Below are positions 12,373 through 23,966 of a DNA stretch of 64,000 bases, one piece after another. Made by a program: the position numbers and the translations under genes. Every line of letters starts with the position of its first letter. Within the stretch, counting starts at the first letter, position 1. Below the pieces are notes generated by a model. That model worked only from the letters and a program-made list of their open reading frames with translations. It had not been told where the DNA came from and did not search any database. This DNA is from Anastatus disparis (Eukaryota > Arthropoda > Insecta > Hymenoptera > Eupelmidae), in NCBI GenBank assembly GCA_017163975.1, contig JAFFSR010000004.1, positions 1,364,001-1,428,000 of the forward strand. The letters run 5' to 3'.

Positions 12373-12789
12373 ATGGAAAGAGTGTAAGTACATTTTTTTA
12401 ATTAATATTAAATAATTATTATCATCATCTTATATAAATTGAAAATTATTTTTTAATTTTTTTTCTTTTCAGAATACCAAGCGGGCCACGATCAAAGATG
12501 ATCGAAATTTTTTTTAATGAAGCCGCAAAGGAATATGGTGGATTAAAATCTTTTTTTAGATTTTATAATCCAAGCGATTGTCCATGACTAAGTTGATAGT
12601 TTTTTTATTCGTTGGGCTGCTAAGCTATTCTCAAATGTAACTACATTAGTTCATGAAACAGTCCAACGTGTAACAAAAGAAGAAGTGTACATTGAGCAAA
12701 AAAAATTTGTGCTCATATTAAAACTATTACCTTATAGGGTGGACCCCGAAAGTTTTATAAATATTATAAGGGAGATTTATCAAGAATGA
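12373..12789 (+). pseudogene. unrecognised two-exon small gene next to the left TIR
   Basis: Exon 1 is 11 nt (12373-12383, ATGGAAAGAGT) ahead of a strong GTAAGT donor. A pyrimidine-rich acceptor (ttttcttttcag) leads into exon 2 at 12473. The joined frame reads V-I-P-S-G-P-R-S-K-M-I-E-I-F-F and on to S-D-C-P, then stops at about 12586. A +1-type frame shift there restores an open frame (W-A-A-K-L-F ... L-L-P-Y-R-V-D-P-E-S-F) to the stop at 12787-12789. The product would be about 105 aa, helical-looking, with no signal peptide. TATATAAA lies just upstream of the ATG. I do not recognise the family. Its position immediately inside the left terminal repeat suggests it is element cargo. Confidence 0.4.
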
Positions 12790-12891
12790 AAAGAAGACAA
12801 ACACAATTAATTTTATATTTATTTTGTAATATTTGTACCAATTTTCTATTATAAATGTTTTTTTTTTTAATGAATAAATAGTTTGTAATAA

Positions 12892-13905
12892 AAAAATTAG
12901 TTTAATTAGTTTTGGAAAAGGTAACCTGTTGAGAATGTGTATGAATGTGTAAGTGAAAAAATAAATAACTTAGAGTGCTTGCTAATATTTTTTCAAACAT
13001 AAAATTTCAAACCTCCATCTCTTTTAATTTCTGAGATATGAAAAATTGATTATAGCAATTTTGTTCGATTCAAGTGAAAAATCTAAAATATAGATTAATA
13101 CATTGAAAAATGATGTTTAATTGTTTCTATAAATATATTTGATTATAAAATAGTTAAATTTGATTGTTTAATAAATAATATAGGTAATTATATATATTAT
13201 CAATACATAAGAATATGTATTGGAACAAAAGAAAAATTAGTTTAATGTATATATTTGAAAATGTATGTATGAATGGGCAAGTGAAAAAATAAATATCTTA
13301 AGGAGATGTAAAATGGACACTACACCTGTATTCATAAATATTGGCTATCTTTCCATTTTATTGCAAAATTTTCAGTAAAGAAATGCTTTTGCTTGTAGTA
13401 TATACCATAAAGATAATTCAGTTAAATTTTCAAATATATTAATTCATTAGTTATTGAGAATTTTGGGTACCAATATTATTTAATAAAATTTTTCGATTTT
13501 ATACCAAGAATCCAAATATCTTAAAAACCAATGAATAAATTTATTTAAAAATGTAACTAATTAATCATCATGGCACACACTACAAGCTAATGCATTTCTT
13601 TTCTGGAAATTCAGTAAAGAAATGGAAAGAAAGTTAATATTTACGAGTACAGATGTAGTGTCCATTTTACATCCCCTTAAGCTTTTGGAATAACTTTCTA
13701 TATTATTTTTTAAACATAACAAAGTTGTATATAAATTTTCAGATCTCTATCTCTTTTAGTTTTTGAGATATGAAAAATGGATAATAATCAAAAAGACCGA
13801 TAATCAAGTTTTTGAAAAAATATACATTGATACACTTCAAATAATGTTTTAATTATTTCTATGGATATGTTTAATTATAAAATAGTTATAAACAATAAGA
13901 TTTAA
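12892..13905 (+). repeat. diverged tandem duplication, second copy split by a MITE
   Basis: Copy 1 (about 12892-13175) and copy 2 (about 13229-13905) share the order 'aaaaattagttta', 'tatgaatg.g.aagtgaaaaaataaat', 'ctctttta.tt.tgagatatgaaaaat' and 'ttataaaatagtta'. Copy 2 is interrupted by the MITE at 13301-13677. No coding frame. Confidence 0.6.
13301..13677. mobile_element. TA-flanked MITE (AGGAGATGTAAAATGGA family), copy 1
   Basis: 377 bp with inverted ends AGGAGATGTAAAATGGAC and the complement of AGGGGATGTAAAATGGAC, flanked by TA on both sides. A second copy lies at 41409-41787. TA target duplication suggests mobilisation by a Tc1/mariner-type transposase. Non-coding. Confidence 0.85.
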
Positions 13906-14262
13906 CTTAAATAATGTAAAAAAATATCATATGGGATTGATTTCCAGCATTAAAAGTAGTAGAAATGCACTAAAACTAATTTTTGCAAAATATAGCTATT
14001 ATCGTTCCAAATTGATATAGCAAATATCTTATATCTCTGAAGCTAGAGAACATAGAGATTTAAAATTTTTACTGAAAGTTTGTTTCAACTTATAGATGAA
14101 GATAAAATACTTGCTTATGACATAACTCATAAAGTTTAAAATTTCATTAAAAAAAGTTGTAGCTAAAAATGAATCCATTTATTATTTATTATTTATTAGA
14201 TTTAAATTAATTAATGTATATTTTTTCAAAAACTTAAGTATCGGTCTTTTTGATTTTATTGA
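13783..14262. repeat. inverted repeat pair, possible foldback element
   Basis: 'caaaaagaccgataatcaag' near 13787 and its imperfect complement near 14237, each followed inward by 'tttttgaaaaaatatacatt' or its complement. Outer arms are about 45 bases. The interior is AT-rich and unrecognised. Confidence 0.45.
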
Positions 14263-15544
14263 ATAAGAATTATTTATTTATTTTTTTCTAATATTCACAT
14301 AGATACTAAAAGAATATTTCGGACTTACACCACGTATTTTTACGAATATAAGTATATATATAAAAATGTAAGTTATTATTTTAAATAAGTTTAAGGTATA
14401 CATTTTTTCACATTTTAAATTCAATTATTAAAAGAGGGTAATTTATTTATGTTTTTATAATATAGTTCAAATATTTCATTAATTTTTATAGTTCATAAAA
14501 AAACTTTTGAGAATCTAATTGTGATTCCTATTTAAAATATTTATTAACTTTTTAATCTTTTCAAAATATAATAATTATCAACAGTTATAAAAAAAATATT
14601 CATTATATCACGTAATAATCATATAAATGTATTGCCACCCTGATATTTTATGTTTTTCATATTTTAAAAATATAATGAGATTTTTTAAATTTCTATGTAC
14701 AATTCTTTCATAAATGAATTAGTATTAGACAATATTTTTCTTTCAATACAAGTTATCACAGTTTCTAATTACATACTTTATTTAATAATATTTATTAAAC
14801 CTCATATATTTTGTAAATATAAGAATGTATATTAGTAATTTTAAAGAAAAATATTGCAATATAATGTTACTCTGATCATTTAAGTATGTTTACTTATAAA
14901 TTTTAATCTATACTATATAGGGCTTTATTATAAAACTTTGAATATAGATGTTTTTATTTATAATGAAATTATAAATCTAACTTATAAATTTCATTCACAA
15001 CATAAACTCTAATTTCTTAATATGTTTAATGAAATTACAAAAATAAATCATTTAAACTGTTGAATTTTGGAGAAAATAGTTATTCATTTTTGGTAATAGA
15101 AAAAGAGATCTGCAAAACAAAGAAAACATTCGTTGATGATTGTCTTGGGTTTTTATAATTTTTGTTTAGTTATGAACAGTTATTTTTATGTTTTATGTAA
15201 GCAAATATCTGAATTTTATTTGATTTTGCTTTGATTTAATAACAGTTTTAAATTTTTTTATTTAAGTTTTGTCCAGTTATTAATTCTGGTGATAAATTTT
15301 GAAATTACAAGAAACTTTATAATTTTAGTATAATAAAAAAGTTCAAAAAATAAATTTTACTGTTAACAGCTGCAGATAATTTTACAAAATTGTCAAAAAC
15401 TAATAAAAAGATATTGGAAACAACTGCTGTATTTGTTTTAAATGTGACATTTTTCAAGAAATAATTTCCTTTTATAGCACACTGTGTCCTAAATCCGCAT
15501 TTAGACACACAGCTGCCTGTGAACTAAGTAGCCTATTATTGCAC
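14263..15544. other. AT-rich stretch, nothing recognised
   Basis: No gene, RNA or repeat is supported here. The minus-strand frame at 15317-15508 has no recognisable feature. Confidence 0.35.
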
Positions 15545-15925
15545 ACCATGTTCGGCAAACTTCATGCTATACAATAATGAGTTACTATTAATTTTCATGA
15601 GAATTCTGTGGCTATTGACAATTGCGAGTCTTCCGAGCGGACCTTTATATCAAGATCTCTACACTTCAGGTCGAAATCTGCTCTAACATCACCCATTGAT
15701 CGAAAATTGTTTTCCGGTGTTTATGTCACATTCCATTGGTTTGAACACCGAAAACATTTATCTCTTAGCTATACACACATTGTTGATAAAGAAAAAACAC
15801 CTAATCGATTGACAAAGTTACATAGGCAGCGGTCACCCATCCAAGTAATAACCGCGCCCAATGTGGCTTAACTTCGCCGATCGACTGAGGTGCAGTTCTG
15901 TAACCCCACCAATGTGCCGGTACAC
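15545..15925 (-). repeat. 5S rRNA-derived sequence, SINE3-like or 5S pseudogene
   Basis: Read on the minus strand, 15925-15826 carries the 3' part of 5S rRNA in order: CGATCGGCGAAGTTAAGCC, then TTGGGCGCGGTTATTACTTG, then GATGGGTGACCGC. These include the 5S internal promoter boxes (A box, intermediate element, C box). The 5' part is divergent and the normal 3' stem (GGGAACACC...) is missing. Instead the sequence runs into about 280 bases of non-5S DNA to about 15545. That head-plus-body layout is typical of 5S-derived SINEs; an isolated 5S pseudogene is the alternative. No poly-A or simple-repeat tail was identified, so the body boundary is uncertain. Confidence 0.65.
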
Positions 15926-16295
15926 TTTTTAAATTAAATAACTATAATAAGAACGTGAGATACGAGTAAAACTAAAGTTAATGCCAGTGTATCATATGAA
16001 ACGAAGAGGGTAGTATTATTGTATTATCATTATTATACGATTTAAGTAAATATTTGAAATTACAGTTTTATTTTTTTCGGTTTTGATTTATCATTCATGA
16101 AATGTTAAAATTTTTTTTATTCATAGTTTTTGCTTTCCTTTCTTGATTTATAATTCACGGAATGCCACGGATTGCTCTTTTACAATTTTCGTTTTTATTT
16201 TACGAATTATCATTCGTGGAGTGCATAGTTTTTGTTAATTATTGATTTTTAAGAGTACTCATGTAATACGGCGGATTTATGACACTTGTGCTATA

Positions 16296-16428
16296 AAATA
16301 GTATACGATACTTGAGACTTAAGTGGCCCATTGCACGACGTGATTATCGCCCGAGCGTAGCGAGGGCGATAACTTCACGTCGTGCAATAATGGGCCACTT
16401 AAGTCACATGTATCGTAATATACTATTT
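16296..16428. repeat. near-perfect hairpin with GC-rich centre
   Basis: The left arm runs AATAGTATACGATAC ... ACTTAAGTGGCCCATTGCAC. The right arm is its complement, GTGCAATAATGGGCCACTTA ... TACTATT, around the centre GCCCGAGCGTAGCGAGGGCG. Total about 133 bases in an otherwise AT-rich setting. It may be a small foldback MITE or a structured RNA. Confidence 0.75.
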
Positions 16429-16559
16429 CTTCGTTTTATCCAATGTAATTGGTTTACGTTTGATGCTCTCAACAATTGATTGTCTGATTGATATTCTTTC
16501 GCTCAGGTCATTTTCTTTGTAAAATCAATGTTAACATTATTAATTGAATTTTAACTAAC

Positions 16560-16788
16560 CAGCAGAAGCTTCGAAGTTGGGGTAATGGATCTTACTGAAA
16601 CTTTGAGATAAGTTTCAGTAAGATATAAATAGAAAAAAGCCTAAGCCTTAGGCTGTAATTTATTGTCGATGCTCAAACTCAAGCATCAAGCATTCTCCTT
16701 CTCAGACAAAGATGGAATCAGAAGATAGAAAGACATAACGAAGTTTGAGAATGAAGCATACTCAATGCTTGAGTTTGAGCAACGACTA
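16560..16788. repeat. two small stem-loops
   Basis: ATCTTACTGAAAC near 16589 pairs with GTTTCAGTAAGAT near 16613. GCTCAAACTCAAGCAT near 16671 pairs with ATGCTTGAGTTTGAGC near 16765. They lie directly before the large palindrome; no function assigned. Confidence 0.55.
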
Positions 16789-18685
16789 TTAAGGTATCAG
16801 AACTGAGTTCAAGCCTGAAAAAAAATCAAATTTATATGTAGTCATAACTTTTTTTCTCTAATAATATTAATTAATAAAACTTCGTTTTACTTTAAATATA
16901 TATTGAATACAATACTTTGACCCAAGAATAATTATGAGTCTGAAGTTCGGAACGTTAATTTCGAACGAAAATGAAAATTTTCGAAAAACGATTATTTAAG
17001 GCTAATAATGATTTCAGATGTTTAAAGTATGACCAAACTATAAAAAAAAACTTATCAAAATATTGATCTACCCCTAAAATAAACTCCAAAGAAATTTCAA
17101 AAATTATATCATGATGTGTAACATTATGCGAAATGACCTAAATTTTTTATAGTGGTATAATCACATTATTTTTGAAAAGATATAAAAATAAATTCCAATT
17201 GAATTTATATTGAAATTGAAATTACCCTTGCTATAGGGGGATGAAAATCAAAGTTTTATAAAAAATTCTCAGTTTTCCTTAAATTTAAATACCTTTTGAT
17301 AAATTTATTTATGAAATTATTTTTTTATATACAAATGTATATCAAAAGACGTGTTTTCTTTATTCATCACATCACTCGGAAATTCAAACTACCCTTGCTA
17401 TAGAGGGATGAAAATCGAGTTTTGCTTAACTTTAAATACCTCTTGACAAATTTATTTACGAAATTATTTCTTTATATTAAAATACATATCGAAATACGTC
17501 TTTTGATATGTATTTTCATGTAAAAAAATAATTTCGTATATAAATTTATCAAAAGGTATTTAAAATTAAGGGAAACTTGGAATTTTTTATAAAATATCCA
17601 TTTTCATCCCCCTATAGTCAGGGATGTTTTGATTTCCGTGTGATGTCATTAATAAAGAAAATACGTCTTTTGGCAGGTTTTTTAATATAAAAAAATAATT
17701 TCATAAATAAATTTATCAAAAGGTATTTAAAATTAAGGCAAACTGAGAATTTTTTATAAAACTTTGATTTTCATCCCTCTATAGCAAGGGTAGTTCAATT
17801 TCGGAATTCAATTGGAAGTAAGACGAAAGATTTGGAATATTTATTTTTATATCTTTTCAAAAATAATGTGATTATACCACTATAAAAAATTTAGGTCATT
17901 TCGCATGATGTTACATGTCATAATATAATTTTTGACATTTCTTTGGGGTTTATTTTAGGGGTAGTTCAATATTTAGATAAGGTTTTTTTTATAGTTTGGT
18001 CATACTTTAAACATCTGAACTCATTATTAGCCTTAAATAATCGTTTTTCGAAAATTTTCATTTTCGTTCGAAATTAACGTTCCAAACTTCAGACTCATGA
18101 ATAATTTAAAAAAACCTCATCCGATACTTAAAATTCTTTCCATTAGTCGAAGACTTGATTTTTTAAATTTTGGTAATTGCCGCAGACTTTCTCAACCAAT
18201 TTTGTATCAATTTACCTCAAAATTTATAGAGATTTTTAGTTTATATATCTTCACAAAATAATAGTTTTAGTTTAAAAAAAAAAAAAAATTTAAAAGTTTG
18301 CTTTAGAAAAAGTTGATAAAAATACATATTTTTGTGAATTTCATGTAAGTAATTAAATTTAATATTCACTTAAACTAATTTTATCAAAATTCCAGAACTA
18401 TTATTTTGTGAAGATATATAAACTGAAGATCTCTAGAAATTTTGAGGTGAATTGATTGAAAATTGGTTGAGAAAGTCTGCGGCAAGTACCAAAATTTAAA
18501 AAATCAAGTCTTCGACTAATTGAAAGAATTTTAAGCATCGGATGAGGTTTTTTAAAATTATTCTTGGGTCAAAGTATTGTATTCAATATATAAGTTTTAT
18601 TAATTAATATTATTAGAGAAGAAAAATTATGACTACAAATAAATTAGATTTTTTTTCAGGCTTGAATTCAGTCCTGATACCTTAA
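16789..18685. repeat. large palindromic element, about 1.9 kb
   Basis: Ends are TTAAGGTATCAG and CTGATACCTTAA. Arms mirror around a centre near 17497 (for example 'actttgacccaagaataatt' at about 16914 and its complement at about 18553; 'ccttgctatagggggatgaa' at about 17227 and its complement near 17770). The right arm is longer because it carries a second palindrome (18106-18557). The interior has direct sub-repeats ('cccttgctatag.gggatgaaaatc' occurs twice in the left arm). No coding frame. Confidence 0.8.
18106..18557. repeat. palindromic element nested in the right arm of 16789-18685
   Basis: Starts with 'aaaaaaacctcatccgatac' and ends with the near-complement 'catcggatgaggtttttt'. Inner mirrored blocks include 'agtcgaagacttgatttttt', 'gaaagtctgcggcaa' (complement on the left) and 'ttttgtgaagatatataaac'. 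The equivalent point in the left arm of the host palindrome (about 16930) lacks it, so it inserted later. Confidence 0.75.
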
Positions 18686-20042
18686 TTCGGGCCTATGAGT
18701 CTAACGTTGAGTTGTTCCTGAGATGTAGCATACCATTTTTTTTTTCAAAATTTGAACTCGCTCTCATATTATCATCTTTCACTGTAGCCCTAAAAATTCT
18801 TTGAAAGTACTTAATGTTTTTTTTATCATTTTCTTACACGTAAAAATAATTTAATTCATTAATAAAATAAGAATCAAACATTATTCCACACATAAATTTA
18901 AAATATGGCTTTATGAAGCAAAGTGCGTTCCTGACTTTACTAGATCTACCTTGAAATACTTTTGTAGCTGCTAATGCTGTTACCGTTGTTGTTGCTGTTG
19001 CTGCTGATCAGGGAAATTACCTGCAAATAAATACAAAGATTAACGCTTATATCAAAATTAAATGTTTTATAATAAATTAAATTAATCTAAAAAGAGTTAA
19101 AAATACTTATCTGATGTTTTTTTTTATTTTAGAGCACAATTTTTCCAGCTGCTTCCTTCTTATTTTTTAATAATCTTGTTGCTTCTTCTGTTCTTCTTTT
19201 ACTTGTTGACGTAACTCACTACTTTTTATAGAAAAGAATTTATCTTTTCAAAGAAACTCTGTTGTCAGTATTATAACAGTATAATAAACTGATAAAATTT
19301 GTCTGCTTTGCTAAAAATGCTGATACTCAGCACGACCTTTAGGTATTTTTATATATAAAAAATATAATGAAAAAAAATTTAGTGCTTTAAGGTAGTTGTT
19401 CACCAGTGACATAATAAAAAATTGATTGTATTAAGAATGCTTTCAAATTTTTATCACAATTTAAAATCAGCGTTATAAATGAGTAGAAAAAATTTCAGAA
19501 CTATTTACCGTTTTTAAATTGAGATAGACAACTTCAAAATTGCAATTTTGAAGAAATTCAAGTCATATTACAAATAGTTTTTACGTAATTATAATAGTCG
19601 CGGTAAAGTAGCTAAAGTATGTCTCTAAAATACAACACGGAAATTGTAATCTTCATGTTGAAAATACGAATCCCAAAATATATGCACAAACGATTATTCA
19701 TTTTTTCATATCATATTTGGATTTTCGATCAAACTGCTTAAACATAGAAGGAAACATTCTATACTAGTTGTAATATTTTATTAATTTTTTTTCAATATAA
19801 CATGATTATTACGTGATAATGAAAATAAAATTATGTCTAAAATAGCCTAATAGCTTAACGTACAAATTTTACGATTTTTCACATGAAAATCATACGACTT
19901 ACCTCATAATTTTCTTATAATCATAAAAAATTATTATAAGTAAAATGATAGTAATTGAGAAATTAAAAAAAATAACAAAACAATTTACTTTTATAGATCT
20001 CATGCAACAATGGAAATTACCTAAATTTAGATATAATAGTTT
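18686..20042. other. spacer with a possible minus-strand exon remnant
   Basis: Mostly AT-rich. On the minus strand at about 19225-19120 a frame reads S-E-L-R-Q-Q-V-K-E-E-Q-K-K-Q-Q, a coiled-coil-like, glutamine-rich string. After an AG acceptor at about 19023 comes a short run of glutamines (CAG/CAA codons, about 19013-18985). Both pieces are cut by stops. It could be the debris of a spliced gene. I do not recognise it. Confidence 0.3.
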
Positions 20043-20821
20043 ATGAAATTGGTAATTTCAATAAAAAAAATGATGAATCACGCAAAAATAAGATTTCACG
20101 ATGACTCTCGCGATAAGTTAAAAATACATCCTGTATCATTTATTTTGTATATTTTAAAAGATAAATATAGCATATTGCCGCAAACTGCAGATGACTTCGA
20201 AGCCACACATACATATTATGGTAATCGACCATGCAAAGATGACGATTGTTTTGACAATCATCTACACCATTTTTACCCTTGCTTAATACTCGCTTTAGGA
20301 GGTTCGATATAATATTATTATATATTTATCATGTTACTTTAATGAAATTAATAATACATACACAAAAATTTATGTGTATTTCATATCAGCCTCATGTTTT
20401 TTTGCTATTTTCCACTTTGCATATATCTGAATTCAGTTTCGCGCCAGGAATCATATATGCTCCTAGGTCAGTGTGTTTTGTCTTGTAAATTTTAAGTTAA
20501 GGCTTTAGGTTTTGTCATAAACAGATCATTCATTTTAGAATAATTTATGAGATTGCAAGATATTCAATTAATAACTAAAAACTGGCACTAAACCGACTTC
20601 AAATTTATGTCTTAATAACTTAGTTATGTAGGGTATAATATACAGGGTGTCGAAAAAGTAACGGAACGGTCCTATATTTTTTTATGCAAGATATTTTTGC
20701 ACTCATGCCAAGTTAGCGACGTCAACAATTTCCTTGATCTTTTTAGTATTTATCCATTGTTTTTAAGTCATATTTTACAATTGAACTCCTAATTTTGATA
20801 TTTACCTTCCTCAGAAAGTAA

Positions 20822-21082
20822 CATATATATGTAGAATAATTATTAATACTTATCTTGTTTGAAAAGTCTAAAATATTGTTATAAAGCGAAAAATGCGATG
20901 CACCGTAGGACCGATGTAAACATGTGTGCACCTTCCTTTAGTGCGACAGAGAGAGCAATACTAAAGAATGATATATATTAATGTTTACGTCGACTCTACC
21001 TCGCGCCGCATTTTTCGCTTTATAACAATATTTTAGACTTTTCAAATAAGATCAATATTAATAATTATTCTACATATATATG
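20822..21082. repeat. palindromic insert in the mariner 5' region
   Basis: Outer arms CATATATATGTAGAATAATT and its complement, then 'aaaagtctaaaatattgtta', 'taaagcgaaaaatgcg' and complements further in. About 260 bases, non-coding. Confidence 0.7.
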
Positions 21083-21393
21083 GCTAGAGGAAATGACAAG
21101 ATTAAAAGTATATTATTGTTTCAGTAAATTTTAAATAGCTGTATAAAAAATATTTAATATTTTTCTCTCACCTGACCGTAGCGCCACCAAGCGGCGAATG
21201 GTTCCGACCGCCTCTTAATTAAAAATTTTTTCTTCATTACTAAGATTTATACAAAAAATTTAAATAATCTAATAGACTTAGCATTCGTAATGTCTCTCGT
21301 TCAAATGAATAAAGTTTAATTTTGATTTTTTAATTTTTCGAAGAGTCTTCCTGCAATTTTTTTAGTTTTTTGTTCTCATCTTACTCAAAAGCC

Positions 21394-22445
21394 ATGGCGT
21401 TTGTTCGACTTTCTGAACGGGAAAGAATATCTCTATTAATGATGCGTGGTTGAGGAGATCGTCACCGAAGTTTAGAGTATACGCGGATATTATTTAATCA
21501 TACTTTCCGTAACAAAGATGGTGCAAGCCAAATATCTAAATCTACACTACAAAGAACTGTATGGCGTTTTTATGAACATAGGACTCTTAATTATCTCGAG
21601 AGATCTGGCCGTCCAAAGTCTGCAACTACTGAAGAAAAACAATTTGAGATCGCTCAAGCTTTCGTTGAAAATCAGCATCATACTCTACGTAAAGCATCCG
21701 ATGAATATGACATTTCTCATGAATCAGTGCGAAAAATATTAAAAAATATAAATTTCCATCCCTATAAAGTACATTTGGTACAAGAGCTTAATGATGATTA
21801 TCCGAACCACCGAGTTGAATTTTGTGAAACAATGATGACTAGAATCGACGCAAATACAAATTTTTTGTATAATACAGTTTTTTCTGATGAAGCTACTTTC
21901 CAGTTAAATGGTGAAGTAAACAGACATAATTGTAGATATTGGTCCGATGCAAATACTTTTTGGATGCTGGAAAGTCATACACAATACCCGCAAAAGGTTG
22001 ATGATTGGGCTGGTATCTTGAATGATACATTGATGAGTCTTTTTTTATCGAAGGCAATCTCACCGCCGATAGATATGAAGAGCTTCTGAGAAATAAAATT
22101 ATACCAGGAATAAGAGAAGTAGCAGGTGATAATTTTGTCGAAATATGGTTTCAACAGGATGGAGCTGCGCCTCACTTTGGTAGGAATGTTTGAGCATACT
22201 TAAATGATCAATTCACTGGTAGATGGATTAGAAGAAGAGGTGCAATTGAGTGGCCTGCTAGATCACCCGATCTGACGCCCCTTGATTACTTTCTTTGGGG
22301 TTATTTAAAAAGTAAAGTATACGCAACTCAACCACAAACTTTAGACGAACTGCGGAACAGGATTTTACAAGAAGCTGTTTTAATAGATACAGAAATGATC
22401 CGCAGAGCTGTTACTGCTTTTTATGAACGCATAGCTGCTTGCTAA
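21394..22445 (+). pseudogene. mariner-like transposase, DD41D spacing by eye
   Basis: From ATG 21394 the frame shows a helix-turn-helix region ending in G-R-P-K-S-A-T, then F-S-D-E-A-T-F with the first catalytic Asp. Later come Q-Q-D-G-A-A-P-H (second Asp) and R-S-P-D-L-T-P-L-D-Y-F-L-W (third Asp). Counting by eye gives 41 residues between the second and third Asp, the spacing reported for rosa-type mariners. The product would be about 345 aa, a normal length. It is broken by TGA at about 21451, a frame shift near 22035 and TGA at about 22191. It ends at TAA 22443-22445. It would cut at the element ends and insert at TA. Confidence 0.85.
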
Positions 22446-22494
22446 GAAGTTCAAGGCTCGCAGTTTGAACAAATGAAATAAATATCAGCAAAAT

Positions 22495-22614
22495 GTGAGA
22501 GGCAAGGGAACTCACGCTAAAGTAGCACCCCATCGTGAGAGGCAAGGGGATTTACGCTAAACCAGCACCCTATTGTGAGAGGCAAGGGGACTCACGCTAA
22601 ACCAGCACCCCAAA
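22495..22614 (+). repeat. three tandem 40-bp repeats
   Basis: Three copies of a unit starting GTGAGAGGCAAGGGGACTCA and ending in AGCACCCCA-type sequence, each 40 bases, directly after the transposase stop codon inside the mariner. Copies differ at a few positions. Confidence 0.85.
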
Positions 22615-22690
22615 GTGAGCAGAATTTACTACGTCCACGCCGCTGCTCCTGAGTAGTGCCAAAAGTAAAACCATACCTTTGATTTTCCCT

Positions 22691-23215
22691 AAGGTCAAAC
22701 GGTCATTAAGTTCAGATTATCTTCAAATGAATTTCAAGGTCGTTCAGTGTTCATGTGACCTGAGTATATATTTGAACGTAAAATTTTTCGCTCTTTCGAT
22801 TGCCGGTATCAAAATAAAGGGTTCGCGTTTGAAAAAAAAGTTGACCTTGAAATGACCTTGAAGGTCATCCTCAAGGTCGAAATAAAGTTCACCATTGGAT
22901 TCCTCGTTGAAAGTTAGTGAAGGAATGGCCTTGTCTAGTAAGAAACAGACCTTTCCAGAGGCCAGATGGTCATGAGTTTCAGATGTCCTTCAAATCAGGT
23001 TCAAGGTCGTTCAGGTCATGTGACCTGAATACATATTTGAACGTAAAATTTTCCACTCTTTCGATTGCCGATATCAAAATAGGGGGTTTGCGTTTGAAAA
23101 AAAAAGTTGACCTTTAAATGACCTTGAAGGTCAACCTCGAGGTCAAAATAAATTTCACCATCAGATTCCTCGTTGCAAGTTACTAAAGGAATAACCTTAA
23201 CCTTTACCAAAAATA
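22691..23215 (+). repeat. two about 265-bp direct repeats rich in AAGGTCA half-sites
   Basis: Copy 1 (22691-22956) and copy 2 (22957-23215) share 'ggtcat.ag.ttcaga', 'tttgaacgtaaaattttc', 'ctctttcgattgccg.tatc' and 'ttcaccat..gattcctcgt'. Each contains many TGACCT / AGGTCA motifs, including TGACCTTGA (complement TCAAGGTCA), the form bound by monomeric nuclear receptors such as FTZ-F1 or ERR. They lie between the transposase stop and the right terminus. Binding is a motif-level inference only. Confidence 0.7.
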
Positions 23216-23966
23216 TCTTGTCTAAAAAAATACAGGACCGTTCCATTACTTTTTTGACACCCTGTATAATTAGAATAACTTGTATATACCTGTACCTGTA
23301 GTTGTATATACTTGTATGTATGCCCTATAGTAATATGAAAAGGCACATAAAATTGTGGTGGCTTATATGGATACTTAGTATAGTAATTGTTTTAAACGTA
23401 TATTTTAATTAACAATTTTTGTTATTATAGAGTCGTTAGAAGACCTTGAAAAATCAAGTTTAAAAAGCCTCAAAATTCCAAAATTACCTTCTGACCTTGG
23501 GTCACTAAGAAAAAAAAGTAAACACAGTGTAGTAGAAAATGTGCGTACAATGTTATAATATATGAAACTTAATGTTTACACATTTTTCTTTGGGATTATT
23601 ATAAATAATGAAATAGAAAAACGAAATCGATCTTTGATATATTAAACTTTTTGGCAGCGGTAGATTTTCTTTTAAAATTGGTTCGTAATAAATATACTTA
23701 ATAAATACATTTGATTTCTTTTAAATTATTTTGGAAAAATTTCATTTGTTTGGAATGTAAAATCAGCAATCCTTTATAACCATACGATGTATTTGACTAT
23801 GAGCTTCTATGACACCATTATTCATATTTTTATTTAAATCAGTAGAAGAAAAAATGTGTAAAAATTAAGTTGAATACTACATATTTTAAATCATTTATAA
23901 CAAATATAACTATTTAATCATTTTAACATTTGTAGGATAAAAAAAAAGAAACAGAAATCAGTATTA

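Larger units (their letters stand above)
20643..23264. mobile_element. mariner-like element with extra internal sequence
   Basis: 2622 bp with inverted ends CAGGGTGTCGAAAAAGTAAC and the complement of GTTCCATTACTTTTTTGACACCCTG, flanked by TA (20641-20642 and 23265-23266). It lies in intron 1 of the BEN gene. It is about twice the usual 1.3 kb for a mariner, because it holds a palindrome before the transposase (20822-21082) and repeated DNA after it (22495-23215). Confidence 0.9.
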
